64,000 nt of DNA from Gammaproteobacteria bacterium 28-57-27 (GCA_002281735.1 NCGK01000001.1:1-64000); one strand, 5' to 3'. Shown: positions 34,697-44,622, counted from the stretch's first letter. Made by a program: numbers and translations. The notes: generated by a model not told the origin, from the sequence alone.

Positions 34697-36604
34697 TCAC
34701 ACACGCTGGGCGGTTTGCTCGTTCAGTTTGGCCAGGAACTCATCCAAGCCCATGCTGCCAAGGTCTTCGCCGTTACGGGTGCGGACACTCACCTGACGTT
34801 GTTCCACTTCACGATCCCCGATCACAATCAGATAGGGAATACGCTGCAGGGTTAACTCGCGGATTTTAAACCCGATCTTCTCATTGCGCAAATCCGCAGT
34901 AGCGCGGAAGCCCGCATTCTTCAGGGTTTTTTCCACTTCTTGCACAAATGGGGCGTGTTTGTCGGTGATTCCCATCACGGTGACCTGCTGCGGTGCCAGC
35001 CAAAGCGGGAAATGACCGGCATAGTGCTCAATCAAAATACCGACAAAGCGCTCAAGGCTGCCGAGAATGGCGCGGTGAATCATGACGGGCGTTTTGCGCT
35101 GGCCGTCTTCACCGACATATTCCGCATCCAGACGCCCCGGCATGGAAAAATCGACCTGAATGGTGCCGCATTGCCAGTTGCGCCCAATGCAATCCTTCAG
35201 GGTGAATTCGATTTTTGGGCCATAGAACGCACCTTCGCCGGGTTGCAGACGGTAATCCAGGCCGCGTGCTTCGAGCGATTTGGCTAGCGCATCTTCTGCC
35301 TTATCCCACAGATCATCGGCGCCAACGCGATTTTCCGGACGGGTGGACAGGGCGAGGGTCACATCGGTAAAGCCGAAAGTGGTGTAAACATCAAAGGTCT
35401 GCTCGATCAGTGACGCCACTTCGTCTTGTAGCTGGCTTTCGGTGCAGAACACATGCGCGTCGTCCTGGGTAAAACGACGGGCGCGCATGATGCCGTGCAG
35501 CGTGCCGGAGGGTTCGTTGCGGTGCACGGTGCCAAATTCGGCAATGCGGAAGGGCAGGTCGCGGTAGCTTTTCAAGCCTTGGTTGTAAACTTGAATATGC
35601 CCAGGGCAGTTCATCGGTTTGATGGCGTATTCATGATCGTCCAAGTTGGTGGTGAACATGCCGCCGGAAAACTTGCCCCAGTGCCCGGATTTTTCCCACA
35701 GCGAGCGGTCGAGAATCTGTGGAGTGTTGACTTCGAGGTAGTCGTATTTGGCCAAGTGGGTGCGCATGTAGCCTTCGACTTGGCGGAACAAGCGCCAGCC
35801 TTTGTCATGCCAAAACACCATGCCCGGCGCTTCTTCCTGGAAGTGGAACAGGTCAAGCTGCTTGCCGATGCGGCGGTGGTCGCGCTTTTCGGCTTCTTCC
35901 ATGCGGTGCAGATATTCATCCAGCTCGGCTTGGGTGGCAAACGCCACGCCGTAAATGCGCGAAAGCATGGCGTTTTTGCTGTCGCCGCGCCAATACGCAC
36001 CCGCCACCTTGGTCAGCTTGAAGGCTTTGATATGCCCGGTGGACGGCACATGCGGGCCACGGCACAAATCAGTAAAGTCGCCTTGGGTGTAAAGCGATAG
36101 CTCTTCATTATTCGGAATCGATTCGATGATTTCGGCCTTGTACGCCTCACCCAGACCTTTGAAATAGGTCACAGCTTCATCACGGCTCATTACGCTGCGC
36201 GCCAGCGGCTGATCGGCCTTGGCCAGCTCACGCATACGTACTTCGATTTTTTCCAGGTCTTCGGTGGTGAAAGCAGGCTCAACGGCGAAGTCGTAATAAA
36301 AGCCATTGTCGATCACGGGGCCAATGGTGACCTGCGCCTGCGGGTAAAGCTGCTTGACGGCTTGCGCCAGCAAATGCGCGGTGGAGTGGCGGATAATGTC
36401 CACGCCTTCGGCATCTTTGCTGGTGACAAATTGCACGTGTGCGTCATGCGGAAGCACGCGGCTCATATCCATCATCTGGCCGTCAACCTTGGCACCCAAA
36501 CAGGCTTTGGCAAGGCGTGCGCCGATGTCGGTCGCAATCGCGTGCAAGCTGACGGGATGTTCAAAGTGACGCTGAGAGCCGTCGGGAAGGGTGATAGTTG
36601 GCAT
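34697..36604 (-). CDS. thrS: Threonyl-tRNA synthetase
   Basis: ThrRS (635 aa) has an N-terminal TGS domain (about 1-60), then the editing domain with [16 protein letters not shown]. The class II catalytic core follows, with [12 protein letters not shown] and [19 protein letters not shown]. The anticodon-binding domain runs from about residue 530. Length matches E. coli. It heads the translation operon, and the leader holds an anticodon-mimicking hairpin, so ThrRS probably represses its own synthesis. Confidence 0.98.
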   Translation of the reverse strand: MPTITLPDGSQRHFEHPVSLHAIATDIGARLAKACLGAKVDGQMMDMSRVLPHDAHVQFVTSKDAEGVDIIRHSTAHLLAQAVKQLYPQAQVTIGPVIDNGFYYDFAVEPAFTTEDLEKIEVRMRELAKADQPLARSVMSRDEAVTYFKGLGEAYKAEIIESIPNNEELSLYTQGDFTDLCRGPHVPSTGHIKAFKLTKVAGAYWRGDSKNAMLSRIYGVAFATQAELDEYLHRMEEAEKRDHRRIGKQLDLFHFQEEAPGMVFWHDKGWRLFRQVEGYMRTHLAKYDYLEVNTPQILDRSLWEKSGHWGKFSGGMFTTNLDDHEYAIKPMNCPGHIQVYNQGLKSYRDLPFRIAEFGTVHRNEPSGTLHGIMRARRFTQDDAHVFCTESQLQDEVASLIEQTFDVYTTFGFTDVTLALSTRPENRVGADDLWDKAEDALAKSLEARGLDYRLQPGEGAFYGPKIEFTLKDCIGRNWQCGTIQVDFSMPGRLDAEYVGEDGQRKTPVMIHRAILGSLERFVGILIEHYAGHFPLWLAPQQVTVMGITDKHAPFVQEVEKTLKNAGFRATADLRNEKIGFKIRELTLQRIPYLIVIGDREVEQRQVSVRTRNGEDLGSMGLDEFLAKLNEQTAQRV

Positions 36605-36625
36605 GGTAAGTTCCTCGGTTCAGTG

Positions 36626-36646
36626 GCGACCCCTACCACGGGTCGC
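36626..36646 (-). promoter_or_regulatory. thrS operator hairpin mimicking the tRNA-Thr anticodon arm
   Basis: On the minus strand GCGACCC and GGGTCGC form a perfect 7-bp stem with the 7-nt loop GTGGTAG. The loop has T at position 33, GGT at 34-36 (the tRNA-Thr anticodon) and A at 37. It occupies about -22 to -42 from the thrS ATG, just upstream of the GAGGAA ribosome-binding site. In E. coli, ThrRS binds a similar arm and blocks the ribosome. Confidence 0.75.
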
Positions 36647-36684
36647 GTAATACACAAAGGTTGCAATGCGCTGTGACGCACAAA

Positions 36685-36715
36685 CGAAAAGGGCACAGCT
36701 TGATGCTGTGCCCTT
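36685..36715 (-). terminator. Terminator after tRNA-Val
   Basis: AAGGGCACAGC and GCTGTGCCCTT form an 11-bp stem with a short loop, followed on the minus strand by TTTT. It ends the tRNA-Val transcript before the thrS leader. Confidence 0.85.
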
Positions 36716-36720
36716 GGAAT

Positions 36721-36796
36721 TGGTAGGCGCGATTGGAATCGAACCAACGACCCCCACCATGTCAAGGTGGTGCTCTAACCAGCTGAGCTACGCGCC
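36721..36796 (-). tRNA. tRNA-Val (GAC)
   Basis: Cloverleaf with acceptor GGCGCGT, anticodon loop TTGACAT, T-loop GTTCGAT and encoded CCA. It marks the boundary between the core operon and the accessory nitrogen locus. Confidence 0.96.
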
Positions 36797-36899
36797 TGTG
36801 TAAACAGGAGGCGCATAGTACAGAGAGGTGAACTCATGGTCAAGAGCCTTGTGGAAACAGGCTTTTGTGGGTGTTTTGTTGATTAAGCGTTGATTCCAG

Positions 36900-37175
36900 A
36901 TGCTGAAATTTTTGACCGAAAAAATGCGTCCGGCTCTCGTCTTTCTGATGTCATGGCCCACCTCGTCGCGCCTGACCCAACCCAACAGCGTGTGAGCCGA
37001 GCAATCGATCTTGGGGCAAACGACTCTACAGCAGCCCATAGCGAGGGAGACTCACCGCGGTGCTCCTGCACCATCCGCACGGCACGCTCACGGATTTCAA
37101 GGGAAAACTTGTTCGTCTTGTTCATGGCTTCATTCTCTCAAGAGTTGAAGCCTCCTCAAATCCCGGGGCGGTTCA
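36900..37175 (-). mobile_element. IS3-family remnant with frameshifted orfA
   Basis: The minus strand from 37125 reads [19 protein letters not shown] and SLWAAVES, the start of an IS3-family OrfA. A base lost from the C run near 37013-37016 moves the frame, after which [14 protein letters not shown] continues the homology in another frame. The end TGAACCGCCCCGGG (minus strand, from 37175) resembles an IS3-type terminus. orfB and the other end are missing. Non-functional. Confidence 0.75.
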
Positions 37176-37217
37176 CTTCCCGCCGTGCACCAATTTTGAG
37201 TAACCGAGCCGCTTATT

Positions 37218-37234
37218 TGCATGTATGTAGTGCA
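37218..37234. promoter_or_regulatory. NtrC-like site (TGC-N11-GCA)
   Basis: TGCATGTATGTAGTGCA fits the TGC-N11-GCA core of NtrC sites. It lies 64 bases before the sigma54-like promoter at 37298. A single site, so the call is tentative. Confidence 0.45.
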
Positions 37235-37297
37235 TTGGTTGGGCGCTGGACGGTTTTTTTTATGTTAATCGCATGAATAATATGGAATTTTCCATCT

Positions 37298-37313
37298 TGG
37301 CCTAGTTTGTGCT
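37298..37313 (+). promoter_or_regulatory. Sigma54-like promoter of the ABC-transporter operon
   Basis: TGGCCTAGTTTGTGCT keeps GG and GC at the required 10-base spacing and TGCT at the -12 element, but differs in the CAC of the -24 element. It lies 50 bases before the first gene. Confidence 0.5.
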
Positions 37314-37362
37314 TCTGCAGTATTACTTTTTGTCCAAGTGGTAATACCAAGAGAGGTGTGAA

Positions 37363-38346
37363 ATGAAATCTGTCCTGCGTGCGTTTTCTCGAGTTGTTTT
37401 GGGTGCGGCGTTTTTAGGTGGCAGTGCGATGGCAAGTGCAGCGCCATTGACGGTTGGTTATAGCGATTGGCCGGGTTGGGTTGCCTGGCAGGTGGCCATT
37501 GAAAAGAACTGGTTCAAAGACGCGGGCGTTGATGTCAAGTTCGATTGGTTCGATTACACAGCTTCCATGGATGCCTTCGCTGCGGGCAAACTGGATGCCG
37601 TCACCATGACCAATGGTGATGCACTGGTGACCGGTGCGACCGGTGCGAAGAGCGTGATGATTCTGATCAACGATTACAGCGACGGCAGTGACATGATCGT
37701 TGGCGCACCGGGTATTAATTCTCTTAAAGATCTGAAAGGCAAGAAGGTGGGCGTGGAGATCGGTTTTGTCGACCATCTGCTCCTGCTTAACGGCCTGCAG
37801 AAGAACGGCATGAGCGAAAAAGACGTTCAGCTCGTGAATGTACCTACCAACGAAACACCTCAGGTTCTGGCTTCGGGACAAGTGTCTGCGATTGCTGCAT
37901 GGCAGCCTAACTCAGGCGTGGCTTTGAAAACGGTGCCGGGCTCCAAGCCGATCTACACCAGTTCTGATGCTCCCGGCCTGATCTACGATGTACTGGCTGT
38001 TTCTCCGCAAAGTCTGGCGATGCACCGTGCCGAGTGGGAGAAGGTGATCAAGGTTTGGTATCGAGTAGTCAGCTACATCAAGGATCCCAAGACGCACGAT
38101 GATGCGGTTCGGATCATGGCTTCTCGTGTTGGTGCTTCACCAGAGGAATACCAGGCCTTCCTGAAGGGCACCAAGATTCTGACTCTGGCTGAAGCGAAGT
38201 CGCACTTCAAGAAAGGTCCTGGCCTGGAGTCGATTTACGGTTCATCCGAGATCGTGAACAAGTTCAACGTCGATAACAAAGTGTACACAGCGCCGCAGGA
38301 CGTCAATTCCTACATTGACCCTTCGCTGACTGATGCACTGAAGTAA
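37363..38346 (+). CDS. ABC transporter substrate-binding protein, urea/guanidine-carboxylase type
   Basis: A 327-aa periplasmic binding protein of the NitT/TauT (SsuA-like) superfamily, of the group found with urea carboxylase genes. A Sec signal peptide with cleavage near ASAAP (residue 27) is followed by [20 protein letters not shown] and the hinge region [17 protein letters not shown]. It should bind guanidine, urea or a related amidine in the periplasm and pass it to the permease. First gene of a five-gene unit. Confidence 0.9.
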   Translation: MKSVLRAFSRVVLGAAFLGGSAMASAAPLTVGYSDWPGWVAWQVAIEKNWFKDAGVDVKFDWFDYTASMDAFAAGKLDAVTMTNGDALVTGATGAKSVMILINDYSDGSDMIVGAPGINSLKDLKGKKVGVEIGFVDHLLLLNGLQKNGMSEKDVQLVNVPTNETPQVLASGQVSAIAAWQPNSGVALKTVPGSKPIYTSSDAPGLIYDVLAVSPQSLAMHRAEWEKVIKVWYRVVSYIKDPKTHDDAVRIMASRVGASPEEYQAFLKGTKILTLAEAKSHFKKGPGLESIYGSSEIVNKFNVDNKVYTAPQDVNSYIDPSLTDALK

Positions 38347-38388
38347 GTACGTTATTAGATGAATCGAGCCTGATTGGAGAATAGTTCT

Positions 38389-39351
38389 ATGGCCCATTCT
38401 TCGTGGTTCGCTGTTCGCCAGGCACTGGCTCCGCGCCGACGCTTCGTGCTGTCCCTGATGAGCTTTGGTCTCCCACTGCTGATCTGGTGTTTGGTTAGTT
38501 ACGTTCCCGGGATTTGGCACCCGATGATCAAAATCACCGATCCGGGCTCTGCGTCGTATTTCAGCGACGGCATGTTGCTGAACAAGGACCTGTTCTACAA
38601 GGAACAGATCCGGTTGGAAAAAGAAGGTAAAGCTCCGCCGCAAGGCATCCCTGCCAATCCGGTTTATTTGCCGACACCCGGGGCTGTGGCCACTGCGTTT
38701 TACACCGCATTCACCACGCCACCCCAACGTCGGGATGAAAAGTGGCTTTACCAAAGCCTGGGGGACAGTATCTCCGTGATCTTCCTCGGGTTCCTAATTT
38801 CTTCGCTCATCGCTATTCCGTTGGGCATTTTAGCGGGCACCTTCGATCTGTTTTCACGATTGACGGAACCTTTTGTGGAGTTTTTCCGCTACCTGCCAGC
38901 TCCTGCATTCGGGGCATTGGCGGTCGCTATTCTGGGGATCAATGAAGCCCCGAAAATTGCCATCATCGTGATCGGCACATTCTTCCAGCAAGTGCTGGTG
39001 GTGGCGAATACAACCCGGAAAATCGACGCCTCATTACTTGAGGCCGCCATGACTTTGGGCGCCAACCGACTGCATCTGTTATTTCGGGTGGTGATTCCCG
39101 GGATGCTGCCGGATTTGTTCAGAGATGTACGTGTTCTGCTGGGCTGGGCGTGGACCTACCTGATCGTGGCCGAGATGATCGGCGCGAGTTCGGGTATCAC
39201 TTGGTTCATCACCCAGCAGGCCCGGTACAAGAACTTCGATAACGTGTATGCCGCCATCATGATGATCGGGTTTATCGGTATTACGACTGATTTGCTGCTC
39301 GCCTGGTTGTCCCGCCGGATCTTCCCCTGGCAGCGCGGCATTAAGGCCTGA
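38389..39351 (+). CDS. ABC transporter permease, NitT/TauT family
   Basis: A 320-aa inner-membrane permease. The N-terminal helix (LSFGLPLLIWCLVSYVPGIW region) is followed by a periplasmic segment of about 90 residues, then five helices with the binding-protein-dependent loop EAAMTLGANRLHLLFRVVIPG that contacts the ATPase. The ATG at 38389 has GGAGA upstream; a TTG at 38374 overlaps that site. It pairs with the preceding binding protein and following ATPase. Confidence 0.92.
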   Translation: MAHSSWFAVRQALAPRRRFVLSLMSFGLPLLIWCLVSYVPGIWHPMIKITDPGSASYFSDGMLLNKDLFYKEQIRLEKEGKAPPQGIPANPVYLPTPGAVATAFYTAFTTPPQRRDEKWLYQSLGDSISVIFLGFLISSLIAIPLGILAGTFDLFSRLTEPFVEFFRYLPAPAFGALAVAILGINEAPKIAIIVIGTFFQQVLVVANTTRKIDASLLEAAMTLGANRLHLLFRVVIPGMLPDLFRDVRVLLGWAWTYLIVAEMIGASSGITWFITQQARYKNFDNVYAAIMMIGFIGITTDLLLAWLSRRIFPWQRGIKA

Positions 39352-39380
39352 TGAGAAAGCACGGGTAAAAGGAGCATCCG

Positions 39381-40307
39381 ATGAATGTGAATGTTACAGA
39401 CAGCCCCGGCCAAGCCCCGAGCTATCTCGATCAGACCGAGGCGGTCAGCGCCCGATTTGATCGGTTGAAAAAGCGACCGGTTGTACTGGAAGTGAAAGGG
39501 CTCGGTAAGACCTTCGATTCATCGCAGGGGCCGGTAACGGCGTTGAAGGACATCAATTTCAAGGTTCATCAGCGCGAGTTTGTCTGCGTGATTGGTCCGT
39601 CTGGATGCGGAAAATCGACGTTGATCCGCATTCTGGCTGGCTTGGAGCAGGCAAGCGGTGGCGCGGTTCTGCTGGATGGCAAGCCCGTCGATGGTCCGGG
39701 GCCGGATCGCGGGATGGTGTTCCAGGGTTACACCCTGTTCCCTTGGCTGACCGTGAAGAAGAACGTGATGTTCGGTCTACAGGTTTCCGGACGGAGCGGG
39801 CTTCCCGAACAGGAGGCGCTGCAATGGATCGACCTCGTGGGATTAAGCAAATTCGCCAATCACTACCCGCATCAGTTGTCCGGCGGCATGAAGCAGCGCG
39901 TCGCCATCGCGCGAGCGTTGGCCAATCAACCACGCATCTTGTTGATGGACGAACCTTTCGGTGCGCTGGATGCACAGACCCAAGCCCGTATGCAGTCGCA
40001 CCTGATGGAAATCTGGAAAAACATCGATATCACGATTGTATTCATTACGCATGATCTGGATGAGGCGATTTACCTCGCCGACCGAATCCTGGTATTGAAG
40101 GCTCATCCGGGCGAGGTTCAGGAGATCATCGAGGTGCCCGTCCCCCAACCACGCTCGCCGGATCATTTGGAAACCCCTGAATTCATTGCTACCAAGAAGC
40201 ATATCGAATCGCTGATTCATCCCAAGAGCCTGGATGAGGAGGAGGGCGAACACCTCAACATGATGCGGATGGTGCATGTGGATGATGCCGTAGGAGATAT
40301 TTTTTAA
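39381..40307 (+). CDS. ABC transporter ATPase, NitT/TauT family
   Basis: A 308-aa ATPase with Walker [10 protein letters not shown], signature [15 protein letters not shown], Walker [13 protein letters not shown] and the H-loop in [15 protein letters not shown]. About 35 extra N-terminal residues precede the nucleotide-binding domain, and about 30 C-terminal residues follow it. It energises uptake of the substrate. Its stop overlaps the next start (TAATG), so it is coupled to the creatininase-family gene. Confidence 0.94.
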   Translation: MNVNVTDSPGQAPSYLDQTEAVSARFDRLKKRPVVLEVKGLGKTFDSSQGPVTALKDINFKVHQREFVCVIGPSGCGKSTLIRILAGLEQASGGAVLLDGKPVDGPGPDRGMVFQGYTLFPWLTVKKNVMFGLQVSGRSGLPEQEALQWIDLVGLSKFANHYPHQLSGGMKQRVAIARALANQPRILLMDEPFGALDAQTQARMQSHLMEIWKNIDITIVFITHDLDEAIYLADRILVLKAHPGEVQEIIEVPVPQPRSPDHLETPEFIATKKHIESLIHPKSLDEEEGEHLNMMRMVHVDDAVGDIF

Positions 40308-41104
40308 TGAAACGCGCGTGGCACCAACTCACCTGGGAAGAGATCGGCCAGAGCGTCGCCGATGGTATGGATGCGGCGATTCTTCCCGTTGGTGCCACGG
40401 AGCAGCACGGACCCCACATGGGATGTGGCATGGATAGTGAGTTGGCAGGGCAATTATGCAGGGATGTCGCCGATCAGACGGGGGTATTTTTGTTGCCCAC
40501 CTTGCCCTATGGCTGTTCGGTCGGACACTCCCACCGTTGGCCCGGCACGCTGGCGGTGCAGCCGAAGACGCTGATCGATTTGGTCAAGGACATCGGAGAT
40601 TGGGTGCATTCGGCGGGAATCAATCGCCTGTTCATCATCAACAGCCACGTAACGAATGCGGCTCCGCTGCGTTGCGCGCTTGAGATGTTACGGGCTGAGC
40701 ATGACGGACTGATGGTGGCGGTGATCAACAGCGCGCAGATCAGTCCACGGGTCAGGGATGCCCATCATGCCGATGGTGACGACTGGCACGCCAACGCGGC
40801 AGAAACCGCATTGATGCAGTATCTGGCGCCGGAATTGGTGCGCGAGGACAAGTTGGATGAAGCGGATGACCCGGATCGCACGGCCGATTGTGTGTTCTCT
40901 CACCCCGTCAATCGAACAAGTCTCAACGGGGTTACCGGCTCCCCTTCAAAAGCAACGGCGGAGGATGGTCGCCAGCTCTTTGAGTGGATGGTGACCGATC
41001 TGTCGGAAAAGATTCGCATGGGTCTGGTTGAAAAACCGCCCTTAACCCACGGCTATAACGATGCCGTGCAATTCAACAAAAAAGCGCAGAGCCAAAAGGT
41101 CTAA
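40307..41104 (+). CDS. Creatininase-family amidohydrolase
   Basis: A 265-aa metal-dependent amidohydrolase of the creatininase family, which opens cyclic amides or hydrolyses small amides. Metal-binding positions are visible: Glu32, His34 and His37 ([11 protein letters not shown]), Asp43, and His161/Glu166 ([13 protein letters not shown]). The usual NGHGGN block is replaced by NSHVTN (His114), so the substrate may differ from creatinine. Coupled on both sides by TAATG to the ATPase and the glutamine synthetase-like gene. Confidence 0.85.
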   Translation: MKRAWHQLTWEEIGQSVADGMDAAILPVGATEQHGPHMGCGMDSELAGQLCRDVADQTGVFLLPTLPYGCSVGHSHRWPGTLAVQPKTLIDLVKDIGDWVHSAGINRLFIINSHVTNAAPLRCALEMLRAEHDGLMVAVINSAQISPRVRDAHHADGDDWHANAAETALMQYLAPELVREDKLDEADDPDRTADCVFSHPVNRTSLNGVTGSPSKATAEDGRQLFEWMVTDLSEKIRMGLVEKPPLTHGYNDAVQFNKKAQSQKV

Positions 41105-42492
41105 TGATGAAATCGAACGCGAGTTTTAAGCAGAAATCCAAATCCAATATCAAAGAAATCCAGGCCTCGCTTTCCGAGAAGGGTGTGAAGTACTGCCTGG
41201 GTGCCTACGTGGATATTCATGGCATTCCCAAAGGCAAGGTTGTGCCTCTGGCACATCTGGAACATATGGCGCACGGTTCCGAGTTGTACACTGGTTATGC
41301 GCTGGATGGCTTGGGGCAGCGCCCCAACGACGATGAAATTGCGTCTGTGCCGGATTTAGACCACATCATCCAGTTGCCCTGGCAGCCCGAAATGGCCTGG
41401 ATGCCCGCCGATAACACCTTCCACGGCGAACCTTATCCGCTAAACACCCGTGTCGCGCTCAAATTGCAATTGCAGAAAGCCGCCGAGATGGGATTCGGTA
41501 TGAATTTGGGTATTGAGGCCGAACTGTTCGTGCTCAAGCAGAACGAAGACGGTAGCCTGAGCGTGCCGAATCCGGACGACCGTTTGACCAAGCCGTGCTA
41601 CGACGCGCGTTGCTTCCTCGATCAGTTCACCTGGCTCGACAAGATGGCCACCGCGATCAACGACCTCGGCTGGGATCTGTATTCGTTCGACCACGAGGAC
41701 GCCAACGGCCAGTATGAGTTCGATTTCAAATACGCCGATGCATTGACCACCTGCGACCGCTTCACGTTCTTGCGCTTGATGGCTAAGGAGTTCGCCAAGC
41801 AGGAAGGCCTGCTCGCCACGTTCATGCCCAAGCCGTTTGCCAACAAGACAGGTACCGGTGCGCATTTCAATATGTCCCTGTATGACCTGGAGACGGGATC
41901 TAACCTATTCGCCTGCGATCCGGCCGATGATCCGCACGGCTTGGGCCTGACCAAGCTGGGTTATCAGTTCATCGCGGGCGTTATCAAGCACGGCAAGGCC
42001 TTGTGCGCCGTTCTCGCGCCAACCGTCAACAGTTACAAGCGCTTGGTGCGCCAAGGCGACATGCCTTATTTCACCTGGGCGCCGGTGTTCAACTCCTTCG
42101 GCTCCAACAACCGCACCAATTCCATTCGCGTGCCGATGGGTGGCGGACGGCTCGAGTCGCGCAATGCGGATGGTTCGGTGAACCCTTATCTTGCGGCCAC
42201 CTTGCTGCTGGCGGCGGGTCTGGAAGGTATCCGTGAAGGGCTCGATCCGGGGGTGCCGCAGGAAGACAACCTATACGAACTGACTGAAGCCGAGCGCACT
42301 GCCCGCGGAATTGAGTTCCTGCCACAGAATCTAGCCGAGGCGATTGATGTATTCGAGGCCGATCCGTTCGTGACCGAAGTGCTCGGCCAAGCGCTGCGGG
42401 ATGAGTTTGTGCGTTACAAACGCCGCGAGTGGAGCGAATATCATTTGAGTATTTCCGCCTGGGAAGTTAAACGCTACAGCCACTTGTTCTAG
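41104..42492 (+). CDS. Type III glutamine synthetase (GlnT-like)
   Basis: A 462-aa protein of the GlnT/type III group within the glutamine synthetase I fold. The beta-grasp N-terminus (about 20-115) is followed by the catalytic barrel: [10 protein letters not shown] holds the metal Glu, [19 protein letters not shown] the His loop, and [14 protein letters not shown] the ATP/Arg site. Relatives make gamma-glutamylmethylamide or glutamine. No adenylylation-site Tyr motif is evident. Coupling to the creatininase-family gene suggests gamma-glutamylation of an amine in the same pathway, which is inference. Confidence 0.88.
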   Translation: MMKSNASFKQKSKSNIKEIQASLSEKGVKYCLGAYVDIHGIPKGKVVPLAHLEHMAHGSELYTGYALDGLGQRPNDDEIASVPDLDHIIQLPWQPEMAWMPADNTFHGEPYPLNTRVALKLQLQKAAEMGFGMNLGIEAELFVLKQNEDGSLSVPNPDDRLTKPCYDARCFLDQFTWLDKMATAINDLGWDLYSFDHEDANGQYEFDFKYADALTTCDRFTFLRLMAKEFAKQEGLLATFMPKPFANKTGTGAHFNMSLYDLETGSNLFACDPADDPHGLGLTKLGYQFIAGVIKHGKALCAVLAPTVNSYKRLVRQGDMPYFTWAPVFNSFGSNNRTNSIRVPMGGGRLESRNADGSVNPYLAATLLLAAGLEGIREGLDPGVPQEDNLYELTEAERTARGIEFLPQNLAEAIDVFEADPFVTEVLGQALRDEFVRYKRREWSEYHLSISAWEVKRYSHLF

Positions 42493-42504
42493 TCGGTTTA
42501 AGTT

Positions 42505-42606
42505 AGGACTTACGCAAAACCGCCCCAGCGGCGTTCAAGCGCCTCGCCGTACTCGGTGTACTGTCTTCGGCGCTTTGCCTTGCTGGAACACTTTTGCCTA
42601 AGTCCT
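42505..42606. repeat. MITE-like element, short copy 2
   Basis: AGGACTTACGCAAAA opens and TTTTGCCTAAGTCCT closes it (one mismatch between the ends). The interior matches the element at 22135-22235. It lies between the GlnT-like gene and the NikR-like gene and may separate two transcripts. Confidence 0.88.
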
Positions 42607-42635
42607 GTAAGTAAAGAATATCAGGGGAGTGCGGC

Positions 42636-43082
42636 ATGAATGTTTTGAATCGAGGCGAGTTGAGCCGAATCAGCATCTCGCTGCCTTCTCGTTTGTTGCA
42701 CGAACTGGATCAGATGCTGTTGAAGCGTGGTTTCGACAGTCGTTCGCAAGCCATTGTCGAAATGATCAACCAGCAGCTGGTCGAGCATAAGTCCGACCTG
42801 GGATTCGATGTCATGGCGGGAACGATCAATCTCGTTTACGACCACTCGACCACGAATTTGCAAAAGGATCTGGCCGATCTTCAGCATAAATACGTTGATG
42901 AAGTGATCAGTTCCCTCCACGTGCACCTGATGGACAACCAGACGATGGAAGTGATTCTGGTGCAGGGGCCGGCAACAAAACTACAAATGATTGCCGATCA
43001 GATGATTAGTTGCAGCGGGGTAATTACGGGGCGTTTGCAGTTGACCACCACGCAAATTCCCCCATTGCACCCATTGCCTTAG
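42636..43082 (+). CDS. NikR-like ribbon-helix-helix regulator with altered metal site
   Basis: A 148-aa regulator with a ribbon-helix-helix DNA-binding domain (RISISLPSRLLHELDQMLLK and SRSQAIVEMI) and a C-terminal ACT-like NikR domain (about 60-140). By alignment with E. coli NikR, His84, His95 and His97 match the nickel ligands His76, His87 and His89. The fourth ligand, Cys95, is replaced by Thr103. It may therefore bind another metal or ligand. It precedes the DUF1989 genes and is likely to regulate this locus. Confidence 0.85.
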   Translation: MNVLNRGELSRISISLPSRLLHELDQMLLKRGFDSRSQAIVEMINQQLVEHKSDLGFDVMAGTINLVYDHSTTNLQKDLADLQHKYVDEVISSLHVHLMDNQTMEVILVQGPATKLQMIADQMISCSGVITGRLQLTTTQIPPLHPLP

Positions 43083-43111
43083 AAATAGATATACCAGAAC
43101 GGGAGAAACTC

Positions 43112-43849
43112 ATGGCCGAAATGATTTACGAAGATCTCATCCCCGGCGGTGCCCATTGGTCGCTTGAGATGACCAAGGGGACTCAGCTTGTCCTGATTGA
43201 TGAAACTGGCGGGGCGAATGTCGGGATGCTGTTTTTCAACCCCCGCAACCCGCTTGAGCGGTACAACGCACCGGACACGCTCAAGTGCCAACATACCTTC
43301 AAGCTTACCCGGGGTCATTGCCTGTATTCGGATATGGGGCGGATCTTCTGTTCCATCGTTGCGGATACCGTGGGTTGGCACGATACCGTGGGCGGTAACC
43401 TGAGCAAGCAAAAGCTCCGGGAAAAGTGGGGCGAGCGCCGTTATCAGGAAGCCCGCAACGACTGGACCCTGAGTGGTGTGGACAGCTTTCTGGTCGAGTT
43501 GGCCAAATACGGTCTCGGTAAAAAAGACATGGCAGCGAATCTGAACCTCTTCAGCAAATTGGCGGTAGAAGATGACGGTACATTGGTCTTCGTCGAGCAG
43601 CACAGTGCCGCGGGCGACCAGATCGCCCTGCGGTTTGAGATGGACACGCTGGTGATTTTCCATACCTGCCCCCATCCGATGAACCCGGCGGCGACCTATC
43701 CCAAGAAACCGGTTCGTTACCAGATATGGGCGGCTGATCCGGTGGCTGACGATGACCTGTGCATGAATTCACGGGTGGAAAACCAGCGCGGGTTCCAGAA
43801 CACCGAGCTCTATCAACCCACGTGCTGCTCTGCACATACCTGCGCCTAA
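43112..43849 (+). CDS. DUF1989 urea-carboxylase-associated protein, probable carboxyguanidine deiminase subunit
   Basis: A 245-aa DUF1989 protein, of the type named urea carboxylase-associated protein. Such pairs were identified as the two subunits of carboxyguanidine deiminase (CgdAB), which converts carboxyguanidine to allophanate. Blocks GANVGMLFFNPRNPLERYNAPDT, MGRIFCSIVADTVGWHDTVGG and AGDQIALRFEMDTLVIFHTCPHP are typical. The C-terminus has CCSAHTC. The ATG at 43112 has GGGAGA upstream. The partner subunit follows after 9 bases. Confidence 0.85.
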   Translation: MAEMIYEDLIPGGAHWSLEMTKGTQLVLIDETGGANVGMLFFNPRNPLERYNAPDTLKCQHTFKLTRGHCLYSDMGRIFCSIVADTVGWHDTVGGNLSKQKLREKWGERRYQEARNDWTLSGVDSFLVELAKYGLGKKDMAANLNLFSKLAVEDDGTLVFVEQHSAAGDQIALRFEMDTLVIFHTCPHPMNPAATYPKKPVRYQIWAADPVADDDLCMNSRVENQRGFQNTELYQPTCCSAHTCA

Positions 43850-43858
43850 GGAGGCACT

Positions 43859-44497
43859 ATGATCAAGCACAGTACGCGAACACCTGAAACCGCAAGCTTT
43901 CGTCAGGTGGTAGACGCCGGTGACTACTTCATCAAGATCGTCGAGCAGGGCCAAACCGTACGGATACTGGATAGGGAAGGCAATCAGGCCGCCGATACCC
44001 TGTTTTACCGGGCAGACAACCCCACCGAACGCTACAGCGCCATCGACACCATCCGTGAACAGGGCAATGTGTATCTGACGGCGGGCACCATGCTGCTCAG
44101 TACCGAGGGGAATCCGATGCTCGAGATCGTGGCGGATACCTGCGGACGTCATGACACGCTCGGCGGCGCCTGCGCCACCGAATCGAATACCGTGCGTTAT
44201 GGCCTTGAAACCAAGTGCATGCATGCCTGCCGCGATAGCTGGATGCTTGCCGTTGCGGAGCATGAAGAATACGGCCTGAGCAAACGGGACATCACCCACA
44301 ACATCAATTTCTTCATGAATGTGCCTGTCACGCCCGAAGGGGGGCTGACCTTTGAAGATGGCATTTCGGATGCCGGCAAGTATGTTGAATTGACGGCAAA
44401 AATGGACGTGATCGTATTGATTTCCAACTGCCCACAACTCAACAATCCCTGCAATGCCTACAATCCAACGCCAATTGAAGTCTTGATCTGGAGCTGA
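43859..44497 (+). CDS. DUF1989 protein, second carboxyguanidine deiminase subunit
   Basis: A 212-aa DUF1989 protein, the smaller partner of the pair. [39 protein letters not shown] and [17 protein letters not shown] are family blocks. The Cys and His residues within [15 protein letters not shown] could form the zinc site reported for the complex. It ends 139 bases before the carboxylase gene, in a gap that carries RNA hairpins. Confidence 0.85.
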   Translation: MIKHSTRTPETASFRQVVDAGDYFIKIVEQGQTVRILDREGNQAADTLFYRADNPTERYSAIDTIREQGNVYLTAGTMLLSTEGNPMLEIVADTCGRHDTLGGACATESNTVRYGLETKCMHACRDSWMLAVAEHEEYGLSKRDITHNINFFMNVPVTPEGGLTFEDGISDAGKYVELTAKMDVIVLISNCPQLNNPCNAYNPTPIEVLIWS

Positions 44498-44545
44498 TGT
44501 CGGAAGAGTATCCGGTTAGAGACCTTGCCCTCCAGGGCTTCACCC

Positions 44546-44622
44546 CATGGGACGTCCCATGAGTGGTTCTTAATTATTTTGGGACGACCCGAACCCATGG
44601 AGCTCATGATCACGCGATCATG
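44546..44622 (+). promoter_or_regulatory. Candidate guanidine-II (mini-ykkC) riboswitch with three ACGN hairpins
   Basis: Three hairpins occur in order: CATGGG-ACGT-CCCATG (44546-44561), TTTGGG-ACGA-CCCGAA (44578-44593) and CATGATC-ACGC-GATCATG (44605-44622). Each has a 4-nt loop beginning ACG. The guanidine-II class is defined by paired hairpins with ACGR loops that kiss through their CG bases. Only the middle loop matches ACGR exactly. It stands 13 bases before the carboxylase ATG. Confidence 0.5.

Noticed and set aside
36899-36997. A plus-strand frame starting [19 protein letters not shown]
   Set aside because: It has no ribosome-binding site and lies on the IS3 remnant; it is more likely chance or a truncated fragment.
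37176-37362. A guanidine-I (ykkC) riboswitch before the transporter operon
   Set aside because: I looked for the conserved ykkC motifs and ACGR hairpins and found neither; only sigma54 and NtrC-like elements are seen.
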